A stretch of DNA of 64,000 nucleotides from Streptomyces bottropensis ATCC 25435. GTDB lineage: Bacteria; Actinomycetota; Actinomycetes; Streptomycetales; Streptomycetaceae. The position numbers and the translations under genes are program-made. How positions within the stretch are numbered: position 1 is the stretch's first letter; the number at the start of each line of letters is the position of its first letter. Shown one piece after another: positions 18,724 to 27,130 of the stretch. The notes beneath the pieces were generated by a model. The model worked only from the letters and a program-made list of their open reading frames with translations. It made no database searches and had not been told where the DNA came from. The stretch spans positions 7,647,519-7,711,518 of the forward strand of contig NZ_KB911581.1 of the NCBI RefSeq assembly GCF_000383595.1. The letters are read 5' to 3'.

Positions 18724-20541
18724 ATGTGCGGGATCGTCGGTTACATCGGCAGGCGCGATGTGGCGCCGCTGCTCCTCGAAGGCCTGCAGCGCCTGGAGTA
18801 CCGGGGCTACGACTCGGCGGGCATAGTGGTCACCTCGCCCAAGACGGCCGGCCTGCGGATGGTCAAGGCCAAGGGCCGGGTCCGCGACCTGGAGGCCAAG
18901 GTCCCCGCGCGTTTCAAGGGCACCACCGGCATCGCGCACACCCGCTGGGCCACCCACGGCGCCCCGTCCGACGTCAACGCCCACCCGCACATGTCGGGCG
19001 ACAACACGGTCGCCGTCGTCCACAACGGCATCATCGACAACGCCTCCGACCTGCGCAGGAAGCTCGAAGCGGACGGCGTGGAGTTCCTCTCCGAGACGGA
19101 CACCGAGGTCCTGACCCACCTCATCGCCCGCTCCCAGGCCACCACCCTGGAGGAGAAGGTCCGCCAGGCGCTGCGCATCGTCGAGGGCACGTACGGCATC
19201 GCCGTCATGCACGCCGACTTCAACGACCGCATCGTCGTCGCCCGCAACGGCTCCCCGGTCGTCCTCGGCATCGGCGAGAAGGAGATGTTCGTCGCCTCGG
19301 ACATAGCCGCTCTGGTCGCCCACACCCGCCAGATCGTCACCCTCGACGACGGCGAGATGGCCACGCTCAAGGCCGACGACTTCCGCACCTACACCACGGA
19401 GGGCACCCGCACCACGGCCGAGCCCACCACCGTGGAGTGGGAGGCCGCCTCGTACGACATGGGCGGCCACGACACGTACATGCACAAGGAGATCCACGAG
19501 CAGGCCGACGCCGTGGACCGGGTGCTGCGCGGCCGGATCGACGACCGTTTCTCCACCGTGCACCTCGGCGGCCTCAACCTGGACGCCCGCGAGGCGCGCC
19601 AGATCCGCCGGGTGAAGATCCTCGGCTGCGGCACCTCGTACCACGCGGGCATGATCGGCGCCCAGATGATCGAGGAGCTGGCGCGCATCCCCGCGGACGC
19701 CGAGCCGGCGTCGGAGTTCCGCTACCGCAACGCGGTCGTCGACCCGGACACCCTCTACATCGCCGTCTCCCAGTCCGGCGAGACGTACGACGTGCTGGCG
19801 GCCGTCCAGGAGCTGAAGCGCAAGGGCGCGCGGGTCCTCGGCGTGGTGAACGTCGTCGGTTCGGCGATCGCCCGCGAGGCGGACGGCGGCATCTACGTGC
19901 ACGCGGGCCCCGAGGTCTGCGTGGTCTCCACCAAGTGCTTCACCAACACCACCGTCGCGTTCGCCCTGTTGGCGCTGCACCTGGGCCGCACCCGCGACCT
20001 CTCCGTCCGCGACGGCAAGCGGATCATCGCGGGCCTGCGCAAGCTCCCCGCCCAGATCGCCGAGATGCTGGAGCAGGAGGAGGAGATCAAGAAGCTGGCC
20101 GAGAGTTACGCCGAGGCCCGCTCGATGCTCTTCATCGGCCGCGTCCGGGGCTACCCGGTGGCCCGTGAGGCCTCCCTGAAGCTCAAGGAGGTCTCGTACA
20201 TCCACGCCGAGGCCTACCCCGCCTCCGAGCTGAAGCACGGCCCCCTGGCCCTCATCGAGCCCGCCCTGCCCACGGTCGCGATCGTCCCGAACGACGACCT
20301 GCTGGAGAAGAACCGCGCCGCCCTGGAGGAGATCAAGGCCCGCAGCGGCAAGATCCTCGCCGTCGCCCACCAGGAGCAGGAGAAGGCCGACCAGACGATC
20401 GTCGTGCCGAAGAACGAGGACGAGCTGGACCCGATCCTCATGGGCATCCCCCTGCAACTCCTCGCGTACCACACGGCGTTGGCCCTGGGCCGTGACATCG
20501 ACAAGCCGCGCAACCTGGCGAAGTCGGTGACCGTGGAGTAG
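18724..20541 (+). CDS. glmS: glutamine-fructose-6-phosphate aminotransferase (GlmS)
   Basis: A 605-residue enzyme making glucosamine-6-phosphate from fructose-6-phosphate and glutamine, the entry to peptidoglycan amino sugars. Cys2, immediately after the initiator Met in MCGIVGYIG, is the N-terminal nucleophile of the glutaminase domain (residues 1-230). Two SIS domains follow (GCGTSYHAGMIG near residue 300; FIGRVRGYPVAREASLKLKE near residue 463), and the C-terminus NLAKSVTVE is typical. No ribozyme-like leader is apparent. A 19-bp hairpin terminates the gene. Confidence 0.96.
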   Translation: MCGIVGYIGRRDVAPLLLEGLQRLEYRGYDSAGIVVTSPKTAGLRMVKAKGRVRDLEAKVPARFKGTTGIAHTRWATHGAPSDVNAHPHMSGDNTVAVVHNGIIDNASDLRRKLEADGVEFLSETDTEVLTHLIARSQATTLEEKVRQALRIVEGTYGIAVMHADFNDRIVVARNGSPVVLGIGEKEMFVASDIAALVAHTRQIVTLDDGEMATLKADDFRTYTTEGTRTTAEPTTVEWEAASYDMGGHDTYMHKEIHEQADAVDRVLRGRIDDRFSTVHLGGLNLDAREARQIRRVKILGCGTSYHAGMIGAQMIEELARIPADAEPASEFRYRNAVVDPDTLYIAVSQSGETYDVLAAVQELKRKGARVLGVVNVVGSAIAREADGGIYVHAGPEVCVVSTKCFTNTTVAFALLALHLGRTRDLSVRDGKRIIAGLRKLPAQIAEMLEQEEEIKKLAESYAEARSMLFIGRVRGYPVAREASLKLKEVSYIHAEAYPASELKHGPLALIEPALPTVAIVPNDDLLEKNRAALEEIKARSGKILAVAHQEQEKADQTIVVPKNEDELDPILMGIPLQLLAYHTALALGRDIDKPRNLAKSVTVE

Positions 20542-20562
20542 GTCCCCCGCGCGACACACGAC

Positions 20563-20603
20563 AACGGACCCCCACGTGATGCCCCATCACGTGGGGGTCC
20601 GTT
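20563..20603 (+). terminator. strong terminator after glmS
   Basis: Arms 20563-20581 and 20585-20603 (core ACGGACCCCCACGTGATG) form a perfect 19-bp stem with a CCC loop, 21 bp after the glmS stop. Confidence 0.9.
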
Positions 20604-20815
20604 CACGACGCGCCGGGGTCGCCCAACATCCCGACGCCGCTGCCAACTACCCGTGGCCGTCACGCCACTTTGTCAGGCATCACGCGGGTTATGCCCTTCA
20701 CAAGGGCACAAACACCTCTACGCGCCAGTAGACTTACGCGCTTCGGGAAGCGGGCGGAAGGACGACGGACGGACGGATCAACGGAAGGAACGACGGACGA
20801 ACGACGGACGCAACG
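20604..20815. other. intergenic region with GGACGA-rich low-complexity tract
   Basis: No gene is apparent. Positions ~20757-20812 consist of irregular repeats of GACGGACG/GAACGACG directly after the stop of the stress-protein gene. I see no hairpin here strong enough to call a terminator. Confidence 0.5.
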
Positions 20816-21346
20816 TCACGGAATGACGATGACCGGCCGCTGCGCCCGCTTGGCGAGCCGCCCCGCGACGGATCCGAAGATCCGCCCGACGATCCCGTGC
20901 GTGGACCCGACGACGATCGCGTCGGCCTCGTACTCCCGCCCGACCTCTTCGAGTTCGTGGCAGATGTCGCCGCCACGCTCGACGAGGATCCAGGGCACCT
21001 CGGCGAGATAGTCGGCGCAGGCGAGTTCCAGGCCGAGGACCTCGGTCCGGTGGTCGGGGACGTCCACGAACACGGGCGGCTCGCAGCCGGCCCACACGGT
21101 CGTGGGCAGCCGGTTGGCGACATGCACGATGATCAGGCCCGAGCCGGAACGGCGGGCCATGCCGATGGCGTACGCGAGGGCGCGCTCACTGGACGTCGAA
21201 CCGTCGAAGCCGACGACGACGCCGTGCTTGAAGGCGGGATCACAGGAGGGACGCGGCTCTTCCGCCGCAAGGGGTTCGGCCGCCGTGTGATCGGCGACGG
21301 GCCGCCGCTCGCGGTCCGCGGATTCGAAGAATTCTTGACCGGCCAT
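20816..21346 (-). CDS. universal stress protein (UspA family)
   Basis: A 176-residue single-domain Usp protein. After a 40-residue variable N-terminus comes GVVVGFDGSTSSERALAYAI, and the C-terminus holds the ATP-binding pattern GSTHGIVGRIFGSVAGRLAKRA with PVIVIP. ATP-binding Usps modulate stress survival; the partner here is unknown. The gene is divergent from the membrane-protein gene at 21712. The shared 365-bp promoter region holds TACCCCCAAGGGTA at 21441-21454, which loosely resembles CsoR-type copper operators. Confidence 0.88.
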   Translation of the reverse strand: MAGQEFFESADRERRPVADHTAAEPLAAEEPRPSCDPAFKHGVVVGFDGSTSSERALAYAIGMARRSGSGLIIVHVANRLPTTVWAGCEPPVFVDVPDHRTEVLGLELACADYLAEVPWILVERGGDICHELEEVGREYEADAIVVGSTHGIVGRIFGSVAGRLAKRAQRPVIVIP

Positions 21347-21711
21347 GGGTGTCTCGGCGTTCGGATCCTCGTGTGGGACGACGTGGATGGGATGTCAGTG
21401 TGCGGCGGAGCGGTGTCCGGGAATCATCTTCCCCACCCCATACCCCCAAGGGTACGACCGCACGCCTCCTCCGCCCAGATCCCGCACCGGCTGCGCGGGG
21501 TTCCAGGGAGCATGCACGAGCACCACCCCGTAACGCAATGGTTGCTGCCACGTACAGCCGGTTCACGCGGTCCGCCGGGTCGCGGTGCCCGGCGCGGGTG
21601 AGTGAACCCGGGCCCCGCGGCAACCCGATCAAGCGGTACCAGTGACCGACAGGTCGAACACGCGTTGAACCCCGGTAAGCCGATCGCACGGGAGCCAGGA
21701 GGGAGCCCGCA
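21347..21711. other. divergent promoter region between the usp and membrane-protein genes
   Basis: About 365 bp without a gene. The only structured element I see is the near-palindrome TACCCCCAAGGGTA (21441-21454), 95-108 bp upstream of the usp start. An AGGAGG ribosome binding site for the plus-strand gene lies at 21697-21702. Confidence 0.45.
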
Positions 21712-22185
21712 GTGTCCGCGCACCGCACCGCGCCCCAGTCCGCCCCCGAGACCGACACCGGCGAGATCCCCCCGCAGCCGCCGCGCGCCCCCGAACGCGC
21801 TCCCGAACGCGCTCCCCAGCCCGCACCCCATCTCGCCGACCCCGCCACGGACGTGGTCCGCTGGGCGGCGTTCAGCTGCGTCCTCGTGCCGGTCGTCCTC
21901 GTCTGGTACGGCACCTCCCTCGCCGGCGCGACGGGCGCGGCCCTGGGCCTGGCCGCGGTCACCGGCGTCTGCCGCGTCCTCCTGCGCCAGTCCGAACGCG
22001 GCGCGGCCCGCGCGGCCCACGCCACCACGGCCCGCCCGCCGGCGCCCCGCACGACACCCGCCCGTGCGACGTCCGCCCGTTCGGTGGCCGAAGATCGCGC
22101 CCCTCGGCGCGGCCGGCACGGACGCCCCGCCTCCGGGGCGCACAGGGGCGGACGGAATTCGGGTCCGAGTACGCCGGTCGACTGA
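21712..22185 (+). CDS. small membrane protein of unknown function upstream of adpA
   Basis: A 157-residue protein with a Pro/Glu/Ala-rich N-terminus, two closely spaced hydrophobic segments (WAAFSCVLVPVVLVWYGT and GAALGLAAVTGVCRVLL, residues ~50-90), and a basic, Arg/Ala-rich low-complexity C-terminus. GTG 21712 has AGGAGG nine nucleotides upstream, which supports it as real. A similar small gene precedes adpA in other streptomycetes, as I recall. Topology suggests a hairpin in the membrane with cytoplasmic basic tails. No function can be assigned. Confidence 0.65.
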   Translation: MSAHRTAPQSAPETDTGEIPPQPPRAPERAPERAPQPAPHLADPATDVVRWAAFSCVLVPVVLVWYGTSLAGATGAALGLAAVTGVCRVLLRQSERGAARAAHATTARPPAPRTTPARATSARSVAEDRAPRRGRHGRPASGAHRGGRNSGPSTPVD

Positions 22186-22563
22186 CCGGTTTCCGCGCAC
22201 ACCCCGGTATCTTTTCAGCCAACTTCGGTTACCTGCGTGTTCCTTGGTCGAACACCCCCCCACCCCCCGTTCGACCTGCGCCGAAAGGGGTCCGGAGGCC
22301 TCGCGCACCCTACGTGGACCGGCCACGGGGACGAGGCCCACTTCCCTGCACGGCCCACGAGTGCAACGCTTCGTGATCGAATGCTTTACGCCAAGTTGCC
22401 ATGTCGACAATGTGCCGGTTGGCGATCTGGTCACGCCGGCACCACGGGACACAGTAGATTCGATCATGACTGTCTTACGGCGGGGGACTCGTGCAGGACC
22501 AAGGGGAAACGTGCAGGAGCGACACAACCGAGGAGCCGCGACCACCGAGGGGGGCTTAGCAGT
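22186..22563. other. long adpA leader / promoter region
   Basis: 378 bp without a gene. G+C falls locally around 22370-22470. A TAGATT hexamer (22455-22460) could be a -10 element, but no matching -35 is obvious. AdpA-type and BldD-type sites are expected from other species; I could not identify a clean match by eye. GAGGGGGG about 10 nt before the ATG is the ribosome binding site. Confidence 0.45.
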
Positions 22564-23787
22564 ATGAGCCACGACTCCACCGCCGCGCCGGAAGCCGCGG
22601 CCCGGAAGCTGTCCGGGCGACGCCGCAAGGAGATCGTCGCGGTGCTGCTGTTCAGCGGCGGCCCCATCTTCGAGAGTTCCATACCACTGTCGGTGTTCGG
22701 GATCGACCGCCAGGACGCCGGCGTACCGCGCTATCGGCTGCTGGTCTGCGCGGGCGAGGAAGGCCCGCTGCGGACCACGGGGGGCCTGGAACTCACCGCA
22801 CCGAACGGCCTTGAGGCGATCTCGCGTGCGGGCACGGTGGTCGTGCCCGCATGGCGTTCGATCACCTCACCGCCGCCGGAGGAAGCGCTCGACGCACTGC
22901 GCCGAGCGCACGAAGAGGGAGCCCGCATCGTCGGGCTGTGCACCGGCGCATTCGTGCTGGCCGCCGCCGGTCTGCTGGACGGCAGGCCCGCGACGACGCA
23001 CTGGATGTACGCGCCGACGCTGGCCAAGCGCTATCCGTCCGTCCACGTCGACCCACGAGAACTCTTCGTGGACGACGGTGACGTACTGACATCGGCCGGC
23101 ACCGCGGCCGGAATCGATCTCTGTCTGCACATCGTGCGGACCGACCACGGGAACGAGGCGGCGGGCGCGCTGGCCCGCCGGCTCGTCGTCCCGCCCCGTC
23201 GATCGGGCGGCCAGGAGCGCTATCTCGACCGGTCTTTACCGGAGGAGATCGGCGCCGACCCGCTGGCCGAGGTCGTCGCCTGGGCGCTGGAACACCTCCA
23301 CGAGCAGTTCGACGTGGAGACGCTCGCGGCGCGGGCGTACATGAGCCGTCGTACGTTCGACCGCCGGTTCCGCTCGCTCACCGGGAGCGCTCCCCTGCAG
23401 TGGCTGATCACTCAGCGCGTACTGCAGGCGCAGCGTCTGCTGGAGACGTCGGACTACTCGGTGGACGAGGTCGCGGGCCGCTGCGGCTTCCGTTCCCCGG
23501 TGGCGCTGCGCGGGCACTTCCGGCGGCAGCTGGGTTCGTCCCCGGCGGCGTACCGGGCGGCCTACCGCGCCCGTCGCCCCCAGGGCGAGAAGCACAGCGA
23601 CCACCATGACGGTCCGCACGGCGTGCCGGGGCCCTCGGTATCGCCGGAGCACGCTCCGGTGCCGCTCCAGGCCCGGCGCACGGCCGCGGCGAGCGCCCTG
23701 GCGCCGTCGGCGTCCTTGTCCACGGAGGGCGCCAAGCCGGAGCTGTACGCGACGGGCCGCCTGCCGGGCCAGCGCAGCGCCCCGTAG
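22564..23787 (+). CDS. adpA: AdpA, AraC-family master regulator of development (bldH)
   Basis: A 407-residue global regulator of aerial growth and secondary metabolism. The N-terminal half (residues ~20-195) is a DJ-1/PfpI-like dimerisation domain ([37 protein letters not shown]). The C-terminal half (~235-335) is the AraC DNA-binding domain with two HTHs ([32 protein letters not shown]). Codon 225 (23236-23238), in the linker, is TTA, the rare leucine codon read by bldA tRNA and a hallmark of adpA. The ATG at 22564 was chosen for its GAGGGGGG site. The gene ends in a long hairpin before orn. Confidence 0.97.
   Translation: MSHDSTAAPEAAARKLSGRRRKEIVAVLLFSGGPIFESSIPLSVFGIDRQDAGVPRYRLLVCAGEEGPLRTTGGLELTAPNGLEAISRAGTVVVPAWRSITSPPPEEALDALRRAHEEGARIVGLCTGAFVLAAAGLLDGRPATTHWMYAPTLAKRYPSVHVDPRELFVDDGDVLTSAGTAAGIDLCLHIVRTDHGNEAAGALARRLVVPPRRSGGQERYLDRSLPEEIGADPLAEVVAWALEHLHEQFDVETLAARAYMSRRTFDRRFRSLTGSAPLQWLITQRVLQAQRLLETSDYSVDEVAGRCGFRSPVALRGHFRRQLGSSPAAYRAAYRARRPQGEKHSDHHDGPHGVPGPSVSPEHAPVPLQARRTAAASALAPSASLSTEGAKPELYATGRLPGQRSAP
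23236..23238 (+). promoter_or_regulatory. TTA (bldA-dependent) codon in adpA
   Basis: Codon 225 reads TTA in the interdomain linker. Translation of the DNA-binding half therefore depends on the developmentally regulated tRNA-Leu(UAA), as known for adpA in other Streptomyces. Confidence 0.92.
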
Positions 23788-23798
23788 CACCGATCGGC

Positions 23799-23852
23799 CC
23801 GTACGGCCCGGTCCCGCACCTGATCACCCCGGTGCAGGACCGGGCCGTACGG
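23799..23852 (+). terminator. long hairpin between adpA and orn
   Basis: Arms 23799-23820 and 23831-23852 (outer core CCGTACGGCCCGGTCC, inner GCACC/GGTGC) pair over 22 positions with one mismatch around a 10-nt loop. It begins 11 bp after the adpA stop and ends 26 bp before the orn start. Confidence 0.85.
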
Positions 23853-23878
23853 CTGTCACGGGCCGTAAGGTGAGACAC

Positions 23879-24481
23879 ATGAACGATCGCATGGTGTGGA
23901 TCGACTGCGAGATGACCGGCCTCTCGCTGTCCGACGACGCGCTCATCGAGGTGGCCGCCCTCGTCACCGACTCCGAGCTGAACGTGCTCGGCGACGGTGT
24001 CGACATCGTCATCCGCCCGCCGGACCCGGCGCTGGAGACGATGCCGGAGGTGGTGCGCGAGATGCACACCGCATCCGGCCTGCTCGACGCCCTGGCCGGC
24101 GGCACGACACTGGCCGACGCCGAGGCGCAGGTCCTCGCGTACGTGCGCGAGCACGTGAAGGAACCGCGCAAGGCCCCCCTGTGCGGCAACACGGTGGGCA
24201 CGGACCGCGGCTTCCTCCTGCGGGACATGCCGACGCTGGAGAGCCACCTCCACTACCGCATCGTGGACGTCTCCTCGATCAAGGAGCTGGCCCGCCGCTG
24301 GTATCCGCGGGCGTACTTCAACAGCCCCCAGAAGAACGGCAACCACCGGGCCCTCGCCGACATCCGCGAGTCCATCGCCGAGCTGCGCTACTACCGCGAG
24401 GCGATCTTCGTCCCGCAGCCCGGCCCCGACTCGGACACGGCCCGGACGATCGCCGCGAAGCACGTCCTGCCCGCGCTGTAA
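23879..24481 (+). CDS. orn: oligoribonuclease
   Basis: A 200-residue DEDDh 3'-5' exoribonuclease that degrades 2-5-nt RNAs and pGpG, the product of c-di-GMP hydrolysis. Exo I is WIDCEMTGL (Asp9, Glu11), exo II includes [10 protein letters not shown], and exo III is [11 protein letters not shown] with the DEDDh histidine and final aspartate. The ATG at 23879 follows AAGGTGAG. Its role in pGpG turnover links it to the GGDEF/EAL protein encoded at 55680. The order adpA-orn is conserved in Streptomyces. Confidence 0.95.
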   Translation: MNDRMVWIDCEMTGLSLSDDALIEVAALVTDSELNVLGDGVDIVIRPPDPALETMPEVVREMHTASGLLDALAGGTTLADAEAQVLAYVREHVKEPRKAPLCGNTVGTDRGFLLRDMPTLESHLHYRIVDVSSIKELARRWYPRAYFNSPQKNGNHRALADIRESIAELRYYREAIFVPQPGPDSDTARTIAAKHVLPAL

Positions 24482-24608
24482 CCCCGTCCACCGGGCCCCT
24501 CCGGGCCCCCGAACGCCCCCCACCGAAACGTGTGCGCGGGCACCCCTTCGGACCCTGTACACTTTTTCTCGGCCGGTCGGTGAAACCTTCGGATGAACCG
24601 CCGGTCAT

Positions 24609-24682
24609 GGTGGGTGTAGCTCAGCTGGTAGAGCACCTGGTTGTGGTCCAGGATGCCGCGGGTTCGAGTCCCGTCACTCACC
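24609..24682 (+). tRNA. tRNA-His (anticodon GTG)
   Basis: The cloverleaf is complete: acceptor GTGGGTG/CACTCAC, D arm GCTC...GAGC, anticodon stem CCTGG/CCAGG with loop TTGTGGT (anticodon 24643-24645), and T arm GCGGG TTCGAGT CCCGT. G24609 opposite C24682 supplies the G-1 that marks histidine tRNAs. CCA is not encoded. Confidence 0.97.
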
Positions 24683-24688
24683 CTGAAG

Positions 24689-24724
24689 AACGAGCCCCGG
24701 CCTGGGAACAGGTCGGGGCTCGTT
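24689..24724 (+). terminator. terminator after tRNA-His
   Basis: A 16-bp stem (AACGAGCCCCGGCCTG / CAGGTCGGGGCTCGTT, one G-U) with a GGAA tetraloop starts 7 nt after the tRNA. Confidence 0.92.
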
Positions 24725-24747
24725 CGTGTGCCCTCCGCGAAGGACCC

Positions 24748-25203
24748 TCAGCAGTCGCCGTAGCGCCAGTCACCGGCCTCGCGCGTCCACCGCTCCCGCT
24801 TCTGGTCGAACTTGGGGACGCCGACGCCGTACGAGACCCGTACGGAGTCGCCCGACCTCTCGTCGATCGCGAACCGCTTCACGTCCTGCGGCCCGTAGTC
24901 ACCGACGGCCCGTTCGGTCAGCGCGGCCATGCCCGCGCGGGTGATCCGCTTCTGGCAGCGCGCGGAAAGCATGCCGAAGGTGCTGTCGGGCTCGTTCGCG
25001 AAGTACGCCGCGGTGTACTCACCGACGGCCGCTTCGAGGCCGGCCACGTCGACGTCGTCGGTCCCGGCCCGGGTGGGCGTGACGCTCGGCCGTCCGGCGT
25101 CGACGGACGGCCCGTCGTCCGCTCCGCTCGGATCCTCGTCGGACGTGCAAGCGGTGAGCGCGAGCAGCGCGGCGGCGCATAAGACGGTGCCACGGGTGCG
25201 CAT
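24748..25203 (-). CDS. small lipoprotein of unknown function
   Basis: A 151-residue protein with a classic lipoprotein signal (TVLCAAALLALTAC, lipidated Cys about residue 19), an acidic Ser/Asp linker and a compact extracellular domain (EYTAAYFANEPDSTFGML, CQKRITRAGMAALTERAVG) ending in RYGDC. The domain is the size of an NTF2-like or similar fold, but I cannot assign a family. It is convergent with the tRNA-His unit. Its start ATG at 25203 is followed directly by the signal peptide. Confidence 0.75.
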   Translation of the reverse strand: MRTRGTVLCAAALLALTACTSDEDPSGADDGPSVDAGRPSVTPTRAGTDDVDVAGLEAAVGEYTAAYFANEPDSTFGMLSARCQKRITRAGMAALTERAVGDYGPQDVKRFAIDERSGDSVRVSYGVGVPKFDQKRERWTREAGDWRYGDC

Positions 25204-25263
25204 GGTCCCCCCCTGGGGTCGGTGTTCCGAGAGGGCATCCTGACACGGCCGGGGCGGGGGACT

Positions 25264-25560
25264 TCAGGCCCCAGCGGCCCTCAGCCAGGCGTCCGCGAAC
25301 TCCCGTACGCCCGCGAACCGTTCGCGGGGATCCGGGTGCGTGGCCCGCTCCAGCACGCCCAGTCGGGCCGCCGTGCCCCGCCAGGCGCGCTCCTCGTCGC
25401 CCGCGTCGAGCAACAGCCGGGCGGTACGGCCCAGGGCGTGGACCGTGGTGCGGGAGTCGATGGCCGCACTACCGAAGTCCGCCGCGAGCACCAGGGCGAG
25501 CCGTCGCCGGGACTGCCGGGCCTGTTCCCGCTCGGCCTCGACGACGTACGGCCGGACCAT
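25264..25560 (-). CDS. small hypothetical protein divergent from a GntR regulator
   Basis: A soluble helical protein of about 98 residues (RPYVVEAEREQARQSRRRLA, ALGRTARLLLDAGDEERAW, FAGVREFADAWLRAAGA). The frame stays open upstream to ATG 25608, but that codon overlaps the start codon of the divergent GntR gene (25607), so I prefer ATG 25560. Neither has a convincing ribosome binding site. No family is recognised. Codon use is normal and the pairing with a GntR gene suggests a real gene, with moderate certainty. Confidence 0.5.
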   Translation of the reverse strand: MVRPYVVEAEREQARQSRRRLALVLAADFGSAAIDSRTTVHALGRTARLLLDAGDEERAWRGTAARLGVLERATHPDPRERFAGVREFADAWLRAAGA

Positions 25561-25606
25561 GACGGTGGCGCCGCCGTCGAGCGGTCCGTGGAGGCCGTAG
25601 CTAGCC

Positions 25607-25912
25607 ATGGTGGACATCCCCAAGGGCTACGGCCCGGACGACGAGCTGGATCCGGAAGCGGCCGACCCGCTGTACCTGCGGCTCGCGGCCGCGCTCATCT
25701 CCCGGATCGGCAACGGCACCTACGCTCCGGGCCGCGCGGTGCCCGGCGTCGACCGGCTGATGCAGGAGTTCGGGATCGCCCGCGGAACGGCCCGCAAGAC
25801 CTTGGTGCTGCCGGCCGAGATGGGTTACGTACGGACGGTCGTCGGCAAGGGGTCGTTCGTGATCGAACGCGAGGTCGGCGAGGCAGTCGAGGGCAACGGA
25901 TCCACCGGCTGA
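25607..25912 (+). CDS. short GntR-family transcriptional regulator
   Basis: A 101-residue protein consisting almost entirely of a GntR winged helix (PLYLRLAAALISRIGNGTYAPGR, LMQEFGIARGTARKTL, VRTVVGKGSFVIER). It lacks the C-terminal effector domain of FadR or HutC types, so it binds DNA without an obvious ligand domain, like other short Streptomyces GntR proteins. The ATG at 25607 has GGAGG at 25590-25594, 12 nt upstream. It is divergent from the small gene to its left, a likely autoregulatory arrangement. Confidence 0.8.
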   Translation: MVDIPKGYGPDDELDPEAADPLYLRLAAALISRIGNGTYAPGRAVPGVDRLMQEFGIARGTARKTLVLPAEMGYVRTVVGKGSFVIEREVGEAVEGNGSTG

Positions 25913-26026
25913 CACTCCTTCCCTCGCCTGATGCAACGCAGCCCGAGAATGGTTCACCGCGGCGAGCAATGGCGAGGGCACTCCTCGGCTTCACCGGACC
26001 ACGGCAGACAGCTCAGTCCACTCACA

Positions 26027-26434
26027 TCAGGAACGCGCGTCCCGCTGGTCCACTTCCTTCAGCACGGCGGCGACGGTGACGAAGTCGTTGTCCACGTGCA
26101 GCACGGTGTGTCCGTGATGCACTGCCGCAGCGCACACCAGTAGGTCAATAGCACCAGCAGCCCGGTGCTGTCCGTATTGCGTGAGCTTGTACTGCGCGGT
26201 GTCGACCCAGCGCCACGCGCTCTTCGGAACGGCCGAGAGGTGACACAACGCATCCAGATCTTCCGCCAGTTCGTCCCGGTGAGCGGGCCCGGTGGCGGAG
26301 TGGAGGAATTCAGTACGCGTGGGCTCGCACACGTAGAAGGCTCCCGCGGCGATGTGCCCTTCCCAGACACGCAACGCCCCGGGGGCCCGGAAGAGGTACC
26401 ACAGAGCCGAGGTGTCGAGCAGGTATGTGATCAC
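26027..26434 (-). CDS. vapC: PIN-domain toxin (VapC family)
   Basis: A 135-residue PIN-domain ribonuclease. The four-acid metal site is recognisable: YLLDTSALW (Asp7), TRTEFLH (Glu), AIDLLVCAAA (Asp) and LHVDNDFVTVA (Asp). Its start overlaps the antitoxin stop as ATGA (26431-26434), the normal type II toxin-antitoxin arrangement. It should cleave a tRNA or other structured RNA when freed from its antitoxin; the target cannot be read from sequence. Third-position G+C is lower than in neighbouring core genes, consistent with acquisition. Confidence 0.88.
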   Translation of the reverse strand: MITYLLDTSALWYLFRAPGALRVWEGHIAAGAFYVCEPTRTEFLHSATGPAHRDELAEDLDALCHLSAVPKSAWRWVDTAQYKLTQYGQHRAAGAIDLLVCAAAVHHGHTVLHVDNDFVTVAAVLKEVDQRDARS

Positions 26435-26664
26435 TCGAAAGCCGCCCGGCGCGCCCGCTTGGCGTCCTCACGGGCCGCCGCCGCCGCGTCGAACTCACCG
26501 CGCTCGCCGCGAGCCGCGAGCCTCTCCGCGGCTTCCAGCCTCTTGACCCGCGCGACATAGTCCCTCAGGGCCGCATTCACCGTGTCCTTCTTCGTGGTGG
26601 AACCCATGAGCCGCATCGCTTCGGCAAGCGCTTCGTCGTCCAGATCGATCTGGGTCACGGTCAT
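26431..26664 (-). CDS. vapB: VapB-type antitoxin
   Basis: A 77-residue antitoxin. The N-terminal ribbon-helix-helix-like segment (TVTQIDLDDEALAEAMRLMG, TTKKDTVNAALRDYVARVKR) should bind DNA as a dimer, and the charged, flexible C-terminus (FDAAAAAREDAKRARRAAFE) would wrap the PIN toxin. I chose ATG 26664 because GGAGGTGG lies 5 nt upstream; earlier in-frame ATGs at 26688 and 26694 lack such a site. It is first in the operon and probably represses it. Confidence 0.85.
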   Translation of the reverse strand: MTVTQIDLDDEALAEAMRLMGSTTKKDTVNAALRDYVARVKRLEAAERLAARGERGEFDAAAAAREDAKRARRAAFE

Positions 26665-26788
26665 CGAATCCACCTCCATGTTGGCCATGTACATATGAAG
26701 CGTACTTGACCAACATCGCTCCTGCTCGCCTTACGGAGGCAGCGCCTGGACGCCCGCAGGCCGTCGCGCCCGGCGGCGTGCGCATCGC

Positions 26789-27028
26789 CTACCGCGTCTT
26801 GTCCGCGCCCGTTCCGCGCGACAAGATCTCGCTCACCGATATCGTCCCGGGAACCGCGATTCTCAGTGCCGGCGGATCGCCGAGCAAAGCTTCTTCGCCA
26901 CCCATCGGGTAACCGGTCCCTGGATCGATGAGCGACGAGTCGCGGAAAGTCGCGGCCTCGTGCCCGCCCTCCTGAGTGACAGCAAGGGCCTGCCGGCCCT
27001 TCCACGTGGTTGTCCTCGTCACCACCAC
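26789..27028 (-). pseudogene. possible remnant of a minus-strand gene
   Basis: 79 codons ending at a stop at 26789. The residues look protein-like (GRQALAVTQEGGHEAATF, GTGYPMGGEEALLGD) and the codons are less GC-biased than the core. There is no ribosome binding site and no matching upstream domain. It may be the 3' end of an acquired gene whose front was lost. A spurious frame is the alternative. Confidence 0.25.
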
Positions 27029-27072
27029 GTCGGTCCGGTTGACAAGGGCCCGCAGTTGTCGATGACGGTCAT

Positions 27073-27105
27073 GCCGAGCAGGCCGAGCAGGCCGAGCAGG
27101 CCGAG
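27073..27105. repeat. 9-bp tandem repeat (GCCGAGCAG)3.7
   Basis: GCCGAGCAG is repeated three times exactly plus GCCGAG, 26 bp beyond the cebR stop. It looks like a slippage tract, not a regulatory array. Confidence 0.7.
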
Positions 27106-27130
27106 ACCCCGGTGTTCGAACGGACCGCGC

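Larger units (their letters stand above)
26695..27130. other. apparently decayed region with no intact gene
   Basis: 436 bp between the TA pair and cebR. A minus-strand frame (26789-27028) reads like the tail of a protein (TWKGRQALAVTQEGG, DSSLIDPGTGYPMGGEEALL) with relaxed third-position composition, but it has no credible start and may be a gene remnant. A 9-bp tandem repeat lies at 27073-27105. Confidence 0.4.

Noticed and set aside
20641-20720. TTGTCAGGCATCACG near 20679 as a second damage-type promoter
   Set aside because: It lacks the GTG after TTGTCA and has no -10 at the required spacing.
22381-22440. TTGGCGATCT as an AdpA autoregulatory site
   Set aside because: It misses the conserved G of TGGCSNGWWY, so the match is too weak to call.
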